Origin: an uncultured Clostridia bacterium
Lineage (GTDB): Bacteria; Bacillota; Clostridia; TANB77; CAG-508
Reading direction: 5' to 3'
Length of the DNA: 56,506 nt
Assembly (NCBI GenBank): GCA_946415375.1
Contig: CAMKSF010000009.1
Coordinates: 1 to 56,506, forward strand
Numbering within the stretch: position 1 is the stretch's first letter; each line of letters starts with the position of its first letter. Shown here in pieces: positions 19,023 to 27,899 of this stretch. The position numbers were made by a program, and so were the translations under genes. The notes beneath the pieces were generated by a model. The model had not been told where the DNA came from. It made no database searches and saw only the letters and a list, made by a program, of their open reading frames with translations.

Positions 19023-19277
19023 TTATATAACATTTTTATATGGCAAATTTAGTTCAACTTTTTTCGATTTTGCAATTCTTGTTAAATAGTCTAATTTAGA
19101 CTGAAGAGCCATAATTTGATAAGTATAGAAATCAATAAGTTCAAATTCTGCATATTCAAAATTAATATGTGCTTTATTTAATTCATCCCTTGTTGAAAAA
19201 ATAGACTCGATTATTTGATGATTTTTTTCTTTATCTGTTTTATCTAAAATTAAAGGGCTTTCTTTTACAAAATCCAT
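19023..19277 (-). CDS. DUF2508-like small protein
   Basis: A small helical protein of about 84 residues. The start at 19277 follows AGGTGAT at normal spacing; the open frame upstream has no ribosome site. The sequence NKAHINFEYAEFELIDFYTYQIMALQ, cut here into its helical heptads, followed by SKLDYLTRIAKSKK, resembles the DUF2508 (YaaL) family. The function of that family is unknown. Transcribed divergently from the glucosaminidase gene. Confidence 0.7.
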   Translation of the reverse strand: MDFVKESPLILDKTDKEKNHQIIESIFSTRDELNKAHINFEYAEFELIDFYTYQIMALQSKLDYLTRIAKSKKVELNLPYKNVI

Positions 19278-19387
19278 CCTATCACCTCTATATAATGTAA
19301 TATATGTAAAAAATATATATTTATACCATGGTTTTTTATTCAAATATTAACAGAATTTTACAAAAATATGACATTTATAATATTTTA

Positions 19388-19417
19388 TTGACGAATAAAT
19401 ATGTAAAATGATATACT
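19388..19417 (+). promoter_or_regulatory. Promoter of the dockerin glucosaminidase
   Basis: TTGACG, 18-base spacer, TATACT, about 45 bases before the start codon. Weak TTWACA-like repeats at 19347-19373 upstream have imperfect spacing and are not called as sites. Confidence 0.6.
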
Positions 19418-19462
19418 ATGTGTATAGAAATATTTGAAAAATAACAAAAGAGGTGTAAAAAA

Positions 19463-20755
19463 ATGAGGAAAACAAAGGCATTGGCAATAATCTTAGTTAT
19501 TAATCTTATATGCTTTTTAATATTTGGATTGCGTCCAAGTGTAGTTTTTGCTGCAACCCAAAGAATAGATAATCAAATAAATAATATAGATGATAAAAAA
19601 TATCCTAGAATAAAAAAGATGATAGAGAATCTTCAAAAGTCACATACAAATTGGAAATTCAAAGTATTATATACAGGACTAAATTGGAATACAGTAATTA
19701 ATGAAGAATCAAAACATGGAAGAAATGTAGTTGGAATAAACCAACCAAACTATTCAGGAGATTGGCTATGTAAGGAATGCAAGAATAAAACATATAGTGG
19801 GGGAAATTGGGTTTGTGTATCAAGTGCAGCTATATCATACATGATGGATCCAAGAAACTCACTATACTATGAAGATGTATTTCAATTCCTAGAATTATCT
19901 TATGATTCGACAGCTACATATGATTCAAATATTATTAAAAATATTTTAAAAAATACATTTATGGATGATGGAAAACTAGATACATATATTACAACAATAA
20001 TAAACAGATGTAGAGAGAAAAATGTTAATCCATACTATATTGCAGGAAAAATAATACAAGAACAAGGAACAAAAGGTGGAGCAACATTTAAAATGAAGAC
20101 GACAGAAGATGGAAAAACAGTGTATTATTATAATATATTTAATATAAATGCAACAGGAAGTACAACTGCTGCAATAGTAAGTAATGCTTTAAATTGGGCA
20201 AAGCAAAAAGGATGGAATACAATAGAAAAATGCCTAATTGGTGGAGTTGATTTTATTGCTAATGGATATATATCAGTTGGACAAGACACAATGTATTTTG
20301 AAAAATTTGATGTAATTGCAGATTCATATTATTCACATCAATATGCACAAGATGTAATGTATGCACAAAACCAAGGGGAAAAATTAAGAAAAATTTTAGA
20401 AAAAATAGATGCAACTGAATATGCGTATACATTTGTTATTCCACTTTATGAAAATATGCCTTCGTCAGCATGTCCTAGACCAGCTACAACAAGTACGGGA
20501 ACAACATCTTCAACAAATAATAATACAAATGGAAATACAACAAATAGTGAAGATAATATTATAAAAGGTGATATGACGGGAGATAAAGTGGTTGATTCTG
20601 CTGATTTACTATATTTAAGAAAATATTTATTAGGAAAAATAACTTATACAGAAGAACAGAAAAAAGCTGCAGATACAAATAGTGATGGGAAAATTGATTC
20701 TGCAGATTTGCTAAATATAAGAAAATATTTATTAGGAAAAATTACAAATTTTTAG
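19463..20755 (+). CDS. Secreted glucosaminidase with C-terminal dockerin
   Basis: A secreted peptidoglycan hydrolase (GH73/LytG-like N-acetylglucosaminidase). 430 residues: signal peptide 1-31 (ends VFAAT), catalytic domain about 50-330 with likely catalytic E200 in AGKIIQEQG, and YNIFNINATGS typical of the family. A Thr/Asn linker (about 340-370) leads to a type I dockerin (about 373-430) with two calcium loops, GDMTGDKVVDSADL and DTNSDGKIDSADL, each followed by RKYLLGK. Dockerins bind cohesins, so the enzyme may be docked to a surface protein. The next gene encodes a membrane-anchored protein with Ig-like domains, 13 bases away. Ribosome site AGAGGTG. Confidence 0.9.
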   Translation: MRKTKALAIILVINLICFLIFGLRPSVVFAATQRIDNQINNIDDKKYPRIKKMIENLQKSHTNWKFKVLYTGLNWNTVINEESKHGRNVVGINQPNYSGDWLCKECKNKTYSGGNWVCVSSAAISYMMDPRNSLYYEDVFQFLELSYDSTATYDSNIIKNILKNTFMDDGKLDTYITTIINRCREKNVNPYYIAGKIIQEQGTKGGATFKMKTTEDGKTVYYYNIFNINATGSTTAAIVSNALNWAKQKGWNTIEKCLIGGVDFIANGYISVGQDTMYFEKFDVIADSYYSHQYAQDVMYAQNQGEKLRKILEKIDATEYAYTFVIPLYENMPSSACPRPATTSTGTTSSTNNNTNGNTTNSEDNIIKGDMTGDKVVDSADLLYLRKYLLGKITYTEEQKKAADTNSDGKIDSADLLNIRKYLLGKITNF

Positions 20756-20768
20756 ATGGAGATAGTTT

Positions 20769-22481
20769 ATGAAATTAAAAAATAAAATAATAATAAGTTT
20801 GATAATGTTTTTATTAGTATTAACTATTAACTCAAAAGTTAATGCTGCTTCAGCTTCACTATCAGTTAGTTCTACAAGTGTTACAGTTGGTACAAAAGTT
20901 AAAGTTACCACTACAATTAAAGGTGCAGCTTGGGATTTAGATTTGAAAGGTGCAGTTGTTGCAAACTATGCAGATTCTACTGCAGATGCTGAAGATACGA
21001 CAAAAAAGGAAACGACAAGTTTTACACCAAAAAAAGCAGGAAAATATACTGTGACTTTAACTGGAAATGTCACGGGTAGTGATGATAGGGCTTCAACTCC
21101 AATTTCGGTATCAAAAACTATAACAGTAAAAGAAAAAAATACAAACAATAATACAAATAATGATAATTCAGAGAATAATGCTGAAAATGATGCAAATAAT
21201 GCAACCAATGAGGCTCTTTTAAAAGATGCTACACTTAAAAATTTAGGAATTAGACCAAATGATTTTAGTGGATTTAGAAAAGGTATTCCAAGTTATTCAG
21301 TATCTGTTCCAAAAAATGTAGATAAGGTTTCTATTTATGCAGAAGCAACAAATCCAAAAGCAACAGTATCAGGAACTGGAACTAAATCTTTACAAATTGG
21401 GAAAAATACATTTAATATAAAGGTTATAGCAGAAGATAAGAAAACTACAAAAACATATACTCTAATAATTACAAGGAAAAGTGAAGACGAAAATGCTTCT
21501 GATGCAACACTTACAAATTTAGGAATAAGACCAAAAGAGTATGACTTTACAGGTTTTAGAACTGGAACTTTGAGCTATAATGCTAGTGTTCCAAATGATG
21601 TAGAAAAAATAACTATTTATGCAACAGCAAAAAGTGATAAAGCAACAATAACAGGAATTGGAAGCAAAACATTAAAAGTTGGGGCAAATAGATGCGAAAT
21701 AATGGTAACATCTGAAAATAAAAAAGCTACAAAAACATATGTAATTAATGTAACAAGAAAAGAAAAAGAAGAAAAGCAAGAAGATGATGAAGATGAGACA
21801 GAAGCTGAGGATGAGAACACTACAGAAACAACTACTAGTAATGAAGAAAAGTTAAGTGATGGATTAAAGAACATCCTTGTAAAAGGATACAATCTTGAAC
21901 CAAGTTTTTCACAAGATGTTCATTCATATAAAATAAATGTTCCAAGTAGTAATGGAAAACTAGAAATAGATACAGAAACAACAGGAGACAATATTGAAGT
22001 TGAAGTAGCAGGGAATGAAGAACTAAGACAAGGAGAAAACATAATTACAATTTTAGTGCATGATACAAAAGATGATTCAACTTTAACATATCAAATTACT
22101 GCAAATGTCGAAAAATATTTGTCAGCTGAAAATTCTGTAATAGTAGAATCAGAGCAAAAAGACAAAATGAAGACATGGATTATTATTGGCATAATTTCAG
22201 CAATAATTATTTTGATAATTATATTATTTATACGAAAGTACAAAAGGGAAAATGAAGAATATTTTGATGAAGATTATGAAGATGAAAATATATATGAATC
22301 AAGGAATGAATATTATACTCAAAAAGATAGATATGAAGAGCAAAAAGAAGATGAAGACATGAATGAGACTAATAGGGAACTTAGAGATATAGGACTATTT
22401 GATGATAAACAAAAGATAGAATTTGAAGACTATGATGAACCAAAGAGACATGGAAAATACAGAGGAAGAAGATTTAAATAA
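20769..22481 (+). CDS. Membrane-anchored cadherin-like beta-sandwich protein
   Basis: A cell-surface protein of 570 residues. Signal peptide 1-26. Residues 27-122 form an Ig/cohesin-like beta domain (SLSVSSTSVTVGTKVKVT). After an Asn-rich linker come two clear cadherin-like beta-sandwich repeats (about 150-240 and 246-335; ATLKNLGIRP, SYSVSVPKNVDKVSIYA) and a more diverged third (about 365-455), separated by an acidic linker. One membrane segment (about 470-489) and an acidic, Tyr-rich cytoplasmic tail follow. Co-expressed with the dockerin enzyme, so it may be its surface receptor; the first domain is the candidate partner (inference). Confidence 0.85.
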   Translation: MKLKNKIIISLIMFLLVLTINSKVNAASASLSVSSTSVTVGTKVKVTTTIKGAAWDLDLKGAVVANYADSTADAEDTTKKETTSFTPKKAGKYTVTLTGNVTGSDDRASTPISVSKTITVKEKNTNNNTNNDNSENNAENDANNATNEALLKDATLKNLGIRPNDFSGFRKGIPSYSVSVPKNVDKVSIYAEATNPKATVSGTGTKSLQIGKNTFNIKVIAEDKKTTKTYTLIITRKSEDENASDATLTNLGIRPKEYDFTGFRTGTLSYNASVPNDVEKITIYATAKSDKATITGIGSKTLKVGANRCEIMVTSENKKATKTYVINVTRKEKEEKQEDDEDETEAEDENTTETTTSNEEKLSDGLKNILVKGYNLEPSFSQDVHSYKINVPSSNGKLEIDTETTGDNIEVEVAGNEELRQGENIITILVHDTKDDSTLTYQITANVEKYLSAENSVIVESEQKDKMKTWIIIGIISAIIILIIILFIRKYKRENEEYFDEDYEDENIYESRNEYYTQKDRYEEQKEDEDMNETNRELRDIGLFDDKQKIEFEDYDEPKRHGKYRGRRFK

Positions 22482-22503
22482 TAATATAAAAATTATACTT
22501 TAT

Positions 22504-22542
22504 AAAAAGTGAATAAAGAATTTTTTCTTTTTTCACTTTTTT
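22504..22542 (+). terminator. Terminator after the cadherin-like gene
   Basis: AAAAAGTGAA pairs with TTCACTTTTT, with an inner AAAGAA/TTCTTT stem and a T-run. Confidence 0.8.
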
Positions 22543-22563
22543 AAATTTTTTTAAAAAATACTA

Positions 22564-22633
22564 TTGCTAAAATAAAATAAATGTAATATAATTGTAACGA
22601 ATTTGTAATAAAAATGTAATTAATAGATATAAT
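22564..22633 (+). promoter_or_regulatory. mreB promoter region with four WalR-type repeats
   Basis: TTGCTA-17-TATAAT at 22564-22592 is one promoter. A second TATAAT at 22628-22633 has a poor -35. TGTAAT, TGTAAC, TGTAAT and TGTAAT start at 22582, 22593, 22604 and 22615, an exact 11-base period. This matches TGTWAH-N5-TGTWAH, the consensus of the WalR (YycF) cell-wall regulator. The array sits just upstream of the second -10 box, where an OmpR-type activator would act, and downstream of the first. Confidence 0.7.
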
Positions 22634-22659
22634 ATATATATAACAAAGGAGATATAGGC

Positions 22660-23676
22660 ATGTTTAAATTTGGATTTGGGCAAGATATTGGAATAGATTT
22701 AGGTACTGCAACAGTAATAGCATATGTAAAAGGAAAAGGGATTGTTTTAAGAGAGCCATCAGTAGTTGCAGTTGATAATAATACAGGTAATGTTGTTGCA
22801 GTTGGAGTCGAAGCACAAAGAATGCTTGGAAGAACACCAGGAAATATAGTTGCAACAAGGCCATTAAGAGATGGTGTTATTTCTGATTATACGGTTACAG
22901 AAAAAATGCTCAAATATTTCATAAATAAAGTTGGAGGAAAAAATTTATTTGCTCCAAGAATTATGATATGTATTCCATCAAGAGTTACAGAAGTAGAGAA
23001 AAAGGCGGTAATAGATGCTGCAACAGAAGCAGGGGCAAGGAAAGTATACTTAATAGAAGAACCAATTGCTGCTGCAATTGGAGCAGGAATTGACATTTCA
23101 AAACCATGTGGAAATATGGTGGTTGATATTGGTGGAGGAACAACAGATATTGCTGTAATATCATTAGGTGGTTCTGTAGTAAGTACTTCAATTAAAGTTG
23201 CTGGAGATAAATTTGATGAATATGTCGTTAAATATATTAAGAAAAAACACAATGTAATTATAGGAGAGAGAACAGCAGAAGAATTAAAACAGAATATTGG
23301 TTGTGTATTCCCAAAAATACAAGATGTAGATATGGATGTTAGAGGAAGAGATTTGGTAACAGGACTTCCTGTTACAATTACAATTCATTCAAGTGAAATG
23401 TTAGAAGCATTAGAAGAGCCTGCAAATATGATAGTAGATGCAGTTCATTCTGTTCTTGAAAAAACACCACCAGAGCTTGCAGCAGACATAAGTGATAGAG
23501 GAATATATATGACAGGTGGGGGCTCTCTAATAGATGGACTTGATAAACTTTTGCAAGATAAAACAGGGATAAATGTTATGATAGCGCAAGATACTGTATC
23601 ATGTGTTGCATTAGGAACAGGAAAGGCATTAGATAACCTTGATGCTTTAGACGAAAAAGAAAGAAAAAGATTGTAA
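22660..23676 (+). CDS. mreB: Rod-shape protein MreB
   Basis: Bacterial actin that guides lateral wall synthesis on the inner face of the membrane. 338 residues. ATP-binding motifs are intact: phosphate-1 GIDLGTATVIAYVKGKG, phosphate-2 VVDIGGGTTDIAVISLGG and the adenosine motif MTGGGSLIDGL. The N-terminus (MFKFGFGQ) is the usual amphipathic membrane-binding end. Start after AAAGGAG. Not followed by mreC/mreD, so it may be one of several mreB-type genes (Mbl or MreBH are alternatives). Upstream repeats suggest WalR control. Confidence 0.95.
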   Translation: MFKFGFGQDIGIDLGTATVIAYVKGKGIVLREPSVVAVDNNTGNVVAVGVEAQRMLGRTPGNIVATRPLRDGVISDYTVTEKMLKYFINKVGGKNLFAPRIMICIPSRVTEVEKKAVIDAATEAGARKVYLIEEPIAAAIGAGIDISKPCGNMVVDIGGGTTDIAVISLGGSVVSTSIKVAGDKFDEYVVKYIKKKHNVIIGERTAEELKQNIGCVFPKIQDVDMDVRGRDLVTGLPVTITIHSSEMLEALEEPANMIVDAVHSVLEKTPPELAADISDRGIYMTGGGSLIDGLDKLLQDKTGINVMIAQDTVSCVALGTGKALDNLDALDEKERKRL

Positions 23677-23749
23677 AAAGTAATTTTTTTCAAAAATTTT
23701 CATAATAAAAAATGAATAAAAAGCAATAATAATTTTGAAGGTGATTAAA

Positions 23750-24985
23750 TTGAAACCTAAAAAAATATTAATTGCTTTTTTATTATTTTTTTTAGTAATA
23801 GTATATGTATATTTTTGTGCAATAAATGCTATTCCAAGAAATATAATTCTTTTTAAGGGAGAAAAAATAAATTTTAAAAAAGTATTTGGAATAACTCTTG
23901 AAGATAAAAACTCAATATCTGATACGATTTTTACTTTGGCAGAATATACAGAAAAACAAGGAATTGGAAAAAAAGAATATAAAGTAAAACTATTTGGTAT
24001 ATTTGATGTAAAAGATATTGATATAAGTGTAATTGAAAGAACGAAAGTCATTCCTATAGGACAATTAGCGGGAATTAAACTACGTACAAGTGGAATTCTA
24101 ATTGTTGGAATGTCAGAAATAGAAGGAGAAGACAATATAAAATATAAACCATATGAAAATTCAGGGATTCAAGAAGGAGATACAATATTACAAATAGATA
24201 ATATAAATGTGACAGATACAAAAGACTTGATTGAGATAGTTAATCTTTCAAAAGGAAAAACTGTAAATATAAAATATGCAAGAAATGAAGAAATGTTAGA
24301 ATGTAATATTAAGCCAGTAAAAATAAGTGAAACAGAATATAAATTAGGATTATGGGTACGAGATAGTGCAGCAGGAATTGGAACTATGACATATATTGAG
24401 CCCAAATCAGATAAATTTGCAGCACTTGGCCATGGAATCACAGATATTGATACTGGAAATATTTTAAATATCTCTAATGGACAGTTTATAACAACAAAAA
24501 TAGTTTCATTAATAAAAGGGACTAACGGTAACCCGGGAAAAATACAAGGTTCAATTAATGAACAATCTAAAATAGGAAAAATAGAAAAAAATAGTATATT
24601 TGGAATTTATGGAACTGTAGAAGATATAACAAAGGTTAATCCTAATAATAATCAAGCAATAGATGTAGCAACTAGAAATGAAATACAACTTGGTGATGCG
24701 ACAATACTTTGTTCTTTTGATGGAAATAGAGTGGAGGAATATAGAATTCAAATAGATAAAATATATATTAACAATGATTATAATAATAAAAGTATGCTTA
24801 TTAAAGTTATAGATGAAGAATTACTAAAAAAGACAGGAGGAATAATACAAGGAATGAGTGGCTCGCCAGTATTACAGAATGGAAAATTTATAGGTGCAAT
24901 AACTAATGTATTAATAAATGACCCTACAAAAGGATATAGTGTATTTGGCGATTTAATGGTAAAAGAAATGAAAAGTGTATATTGA
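23750..24985 (+). CDS. spoIVB: SpoIVB-type S55 serine peptidase
   Basis: Sporulation signalling protease that in Bacillus cleaves SpoIVFA to activate sigma-K in the mother cell. 411 residues: membrane anchor about 5-25, PDZ domain about 110-190 (GIQEGDTILQIDNINVTD), then the S55 peptidase with the His region LGHGITDIDTG and the catalytic serine motif GMSGSPV at residues 368-374. The start is a TTG at 23750 after GAAGGTGAT; a TTG at 23735 is in frame but overlaps the ribosome site. Only 73 bases follow mreB. Key residues look intact. Confidence 0.92.
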   Translation: MKPKKILIAFLLFFLVIVYVYFCAINAIPRNIILFKGEKINFKKVFGITLEDKNSISDTIFTLAEYTEKQGIGKKEYKVKLFGIFDVKDIDISVIERTKVIPIGQLAGIKLRTSGILIVGMSEIEGEDNIKYKPYENSGIQEGDTILQIDNINVTDTKDLIEIVNLSKGKTVNIKYARNEEMLECNIKPVKISETEYKLGLWVRDSAAGIGTMTYIEPKSDKFAALGHGITDIDTGNILNISNGQFITTKIVSLIKGTNGNPGKIQGSINEQSKIGKIEKNSIFGIYGTVEDITKVNPNNNQAIDVATRNEIQLGDATILCSFDGNRVEEYRIQIDKIYINNDYNNKSMLIKVIDEELLKKTGGIIQGMSGSPVLQNGKFIGAITNVLINDPTKGYSVFGDLMVKEMKSVY

Positions 24986-25010
24986 AAAAAAACAAATAAA
25001 GTAGTATAAT
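24982..25010 (+). promoter_or_regulatory. Promoter of ychF
   Basis: TTGAAA, 17-base spacer, consensus TATAAT. The -35 box overlaps the spoIVB stop codon. A short GGGA/TCCC hairpin follows in the leader. Confidence 0.8.
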
Positions 25011-25061
25011 TGGCAAAAAGGGATGAAAGTCCCAAAATGGAACTAAAAGGAGAAATGTAAA

Positions 25062-26153
25062 ATGAAAATAGGAATAGTAGGATTACCAAACGTAGGAAAA
25101 AGTACTTTATTCAACAGTATAACAAAAGCTGGAGCAGAATGTGCAAATTATCCTTTTTGTACAATAGAGCCAAATGTTGGAGTTGTTGCAGTACCTGATG
25201 AAAGATTAGATAAATTAGCCGAGATGTATCATCCTCAAAAAGTAACACATGCAATAGTTGAGTTTGTTGATATTGCTGGTCTTGTTAAAGGAGCAAGTAA
25301 AGGAGAAGGTCTTGGAAATAAATTTTTATCACATATTAGAGAAACTGATGCGATAGCACAGGTTGTAAGATGTTTTGAAGATTCAAATATTACACATGTT
25401 GATGGAAATATAGATCCGATAAGAGATATTGAAACAATAAATTTTGAGTTAATATTTGCAGATATAGAAACAGTCGATAAAAGGTTAGACAAGGCAAGAA
25501 AAATGCTTAAAGCTGATAAAAAATACCAATTAGAAATTGATGTATTAGAAAGAATTAAGCAAAATTTAGAGAATGGAAAACCAGCAAGGGGTCTTGAATA
25601 TTCTGATGAAGAAATGCCAATTGTAAAAGATATGTTTTTGCTTTCTGCAAAACCTATTATATATATAGCAAATATCTCCGAAGACCAATTGACAAATTGG
25701 GAGCAAGATGAAAATGTACAAAAAGTAAAAGAATATGCACAAAAAGAAAATAGTGATATAGTTCCTTTATGTGTAAAAATAGAAGAAGAAATATCAACAT
25801 TAGATGATAATGATAAAAAAGAGATGCTAGAAGCTTTAGGACTTGATGAATCGGGATTAGATAAGCTGATAAAAAAGAGTTATGATTTACTAGGATTAAT
25901 GTCATTCTTAACTGCAGGAGAGCCAGAAGTAAGAGCATGGACAATAAAAAAAGGAACAAAAGCGCCAGAAGCAGCTGGAAAGATACACACAGATATACAA
26001 AGAGGATTTATAAAAGCAGAGGTAGTGTCATATGATGATTTAATGAAAGAAGGCTCTATGAACATGGCAAGAGAAAAAGGATTAGTACGCTCTGAGGGAA
26101 AAGAATATATAATGAAAGATGGGGATATTGTGCTATTTAAGTTTAATGTTTAA
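25062..26153 (+). CDS. ychF: Obg-family ATPase/GTPase YchF
   Basis: Conserved P-loop protein of the Obg family (OLA1/YchF) that prefers ATP and associates with ribosomes. 363 residues. G1 motif GLPNVGKS at residues 7-14, the YPFCTIEPNVG switch, G3 VDIAGLVKGAS, the inserted helical domain, and the C-terminal TGS-like domain (FLTAGEPEVRAWTIKKGTKA, then HTDIQRGFIKAEVV). The altered G4 motif typical of YchF is consistent with ATP use. Ribosome site AAAGGAG. Confidence 0.96.
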   Translation: MKIGIVGLPNVGKSTLFNSITKAGAECANYPFCTIEPNVGVVAVPDERLDKLAEMYHPQKVTHAIVEFVDIAGLVKGASKGEGLGNKFLSHIRETDAIAQVVRCFEDSNITHVDGNIDPIRDIETINFELIFADIETVDKRLDKARKMLKADKKYQLEIDVLERIKQNLENGKPARGLEYSDEEMPIVKDMFLLSAKPIIYIANISEDQLTNWEQDENVQKVKEYAQKENSDIVPLCVKIEEEISTLDDNDKKEMLEALGLDESGLDKLIKKSYDLLGLMSFLTAGEPEVRAWTIKKGTKAPEAAGKIHTDIQRGFIKAEVVSYDDLMKEGSMNMAREKGLVRSEGKEYIMKDGDIVLFKFNV

Positions 26154-26159
26154 AACAAT

Positions 26160-26231
26160 ATTACATCAATATTACAATTACATTACATTTGTGTTAAATG
26201 TATTGCTTTTTAAAAAGAATATGTATAAAAT
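26160..26231 (+). promoter_or_regulatory. Pilus operon promoter with WalR-type repeats
   Basis: ATTACA occurs at 26160, 26171 and 26182 (exact 11-base period), with an extra copy at 26177. On the minus strand this reads TGTAAT-N5-TGTAAT-N5-TGTAAT, a full match to the WalR consensus. The promoter follows: TTGCTT at 26203, 17-base spacer, TAAAAT at 26226. The repeats lie about 50-78 bases upstream of the expected transcript start, a position suited to activation. Confidence 0.7.
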
Positions 26232-26291
26232 ATAGATAGTTAACTGGTAGTAAAATGTAAAAAAGGAGAAATAAGACCAAGGAGAAGGAAA

Positions 26292-27899
26292 ATGCAAAAG
26301 AGTTTAGGAATATATATTGAAGAAAACCTAATTAAATATGCAAAAGTTTCTAAAGACCGAGATAATGTAAAAATCGAATCTTTTGGAGTAAGATTTTTTC
26401 AAAATTTGACAGAAGAAATAAGCAAAATTATAGAAGAAACTTATAGCTTTAACACGCCTATAAGTATAAATATGTCAAATGAAAAATATCTATATATTGA
26501 TGTGTTTGCTTTATTAAATAAAAAAGATGTCGAAAAAACTATACAAACTGAATTTGAGAGCTTTTGTGAAGAAAAAAACTATAACTCAAATGCTTTCGAA
26601 AATAGATATGCATTAATGCCTAATCAACAAGATAAAGAAAAGATTAGAGCATTAGATATTTATATTAATAAAATTGAATTAAATAGACAAAAACAGGCTT
26701 TAGAGAAATATAAACTTACAAAAATGATGCCTGTTTCTATTGCTATTGGAAATATTGCAAGATTAAATAAAAAAGAAAATCAGTTAATTGTTAATATGGA
26801 AGAAACTACTACAATTACAACTATTTATGATAAACAAATATATAATGTAGAAACATTAGACATAGGAAGTAAAGAAGTATTAGATAGTATAAATAAAGTA
26901 GAAAACTCTTATGCAAAAGCATATGAAATATGCAAGAATACAACTATATATACAACAGAAATGGAAGAATCTGCAGAAGAACAGCCATATCTACAAAATA
27001 TAATGCCTACAATATATAAAATAGCAGAAAAAGTACAGGAAATAGTTAGTTCAAGTGAAGAAAAGATACAAACAATTTATTTAACAGGAAATTTGTCTGT
27101 AGTTAATAATATTGATTTATATTTTCAAGAGTTTTTCACAGATATAGAATGTAAAATTTTAAAACCAAATTTAGTTGATGAAGCAGTTACGAAAATTAAT
27201 ATAAAAGAATATGTTGAGGTAAACTCTGCAATTGCATTAGCTACAGTTGGATTAGGACAAGGTATACAAGAACTTAACTTTCAAAAGGAGAAAACTGGAG
27301 ACAAATTATCACAATTCTTAAAAATAGAAATGCCTAATGGAAAAGTGATTGGTGGAAATACAAAATTTGACTTTAATTTTGGAGGATCTTTAAGCACCGG
27401 AGAAGCATGGCTTACAAGATTAATTGTTGCTTTATGTTTGATTTTAATTATATATTGTGGTTTTTCTAAAATGCTTGAAAATCAAATGATAGCAAAAGAA
27501 AACGAAATAAAGGAAGCGGAGTCAAAACAAACTTCTCAGATTTCATTAATTGAAACAGATGAATCTTCAATAAACTCAAAGACAGATAAATATAAGAGTT
27601 TAATTGCTGATTTAAAAAGAACAAATGAAAGAATAAGTGATATTGCTGCAAGAAGGAATTCTATTCCGAATTTATTAAACCAAATTATGTATAATATACC
27701 AGATAAAGTACAATTAGCTTCAATCGAAAACACAAAAGATAAAAGTATTTCAATCATTGCCCAATCTACTGATTATGACCAACTAGGAATTTTTATTGGA
27801 GTAATTAGAACAAAAAAAATATTAAAAAATGTAACATCAACAAGTGGTGTGAAAACAGGTGATACTGTAAGCGTTACAATAGAAGGAGAATTGCCATGA
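26292..27899 (+). CDS. PilM-PilN fusion, type IV pilus inner-membrane assembly
   Basis: A 535-residue protein that joins two pilus assembly factors usually made separately. Residues about 1-345 are PilM-like (actin/FtsA fold: KSLGIYIEENLIKYAKVS, NQLIVNMEETTTITTIYD, IYLTGNLSVVNNI). A membrane segment at about 374-392 starts the PilN-like part, with a coiled coil (about 395-440) and a small alpha/beta domain (NLLNQIMYNIPDKVQLASIE). It would link the cytoplasmic PilM ring to the membrane PilN/PilO platform. Family assignment is by fold features and gene order. It overlaps the next gene by 4 bases. Ribosome site GGAGAAGG. Confidence 0.85.
   Translation: MQKSLGIYIEENLIKYAKVSKDRDNVKIESFGVRFFQNLTEEISKIIEETYSFNTPISINMSNEKYLYIDVFALLNKKDVEKTIQTEFESFCEEKNYNSNAFENRYALMPNQQDKEKIRALDIYINKIELNRQKQALEKYKLTKMMPVSIAIGNIARLNKKENQLIVNMEETTTITTIYDKQIYNVETLDIGSKEVLDSINKVENSYAKAYEICKNTTIYTTEMEESAEEQPYLQNIMPTIYKIAEKVQEIVSSSEEKIQTIYLTGNLSVVNNIDLYFQEFFTDIECKILKPNLVDEAVTKINIKEYVEVNSAIALATVGLGQGIQELNFQKEKTGDKLSQFLKIEMPNGKVIGGNTKFDFNFGGSLSTGEAWLTRLIVALCLILIIYCGFSKMLENQMIAKENEIKEAESKQTSQISLIETDESSINSKTDKYKSLIADLKRTNERISDIAARRNSIPNLLNQIMYNIPDKVQLASIENTKDKSISIIAQSTDYDQLGIFIGVIRTKKILKNVTSTSGVKTGDTVSVTIEGELP

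Noticed and set aside
19347..19373. WalR sites upstream of the glucosaminidase
   Set aside because: TTAACA, TTTACA and ATGACA occur, but spacing is 10 then 11 and one has a mismatch in the core, so the match is too weak.
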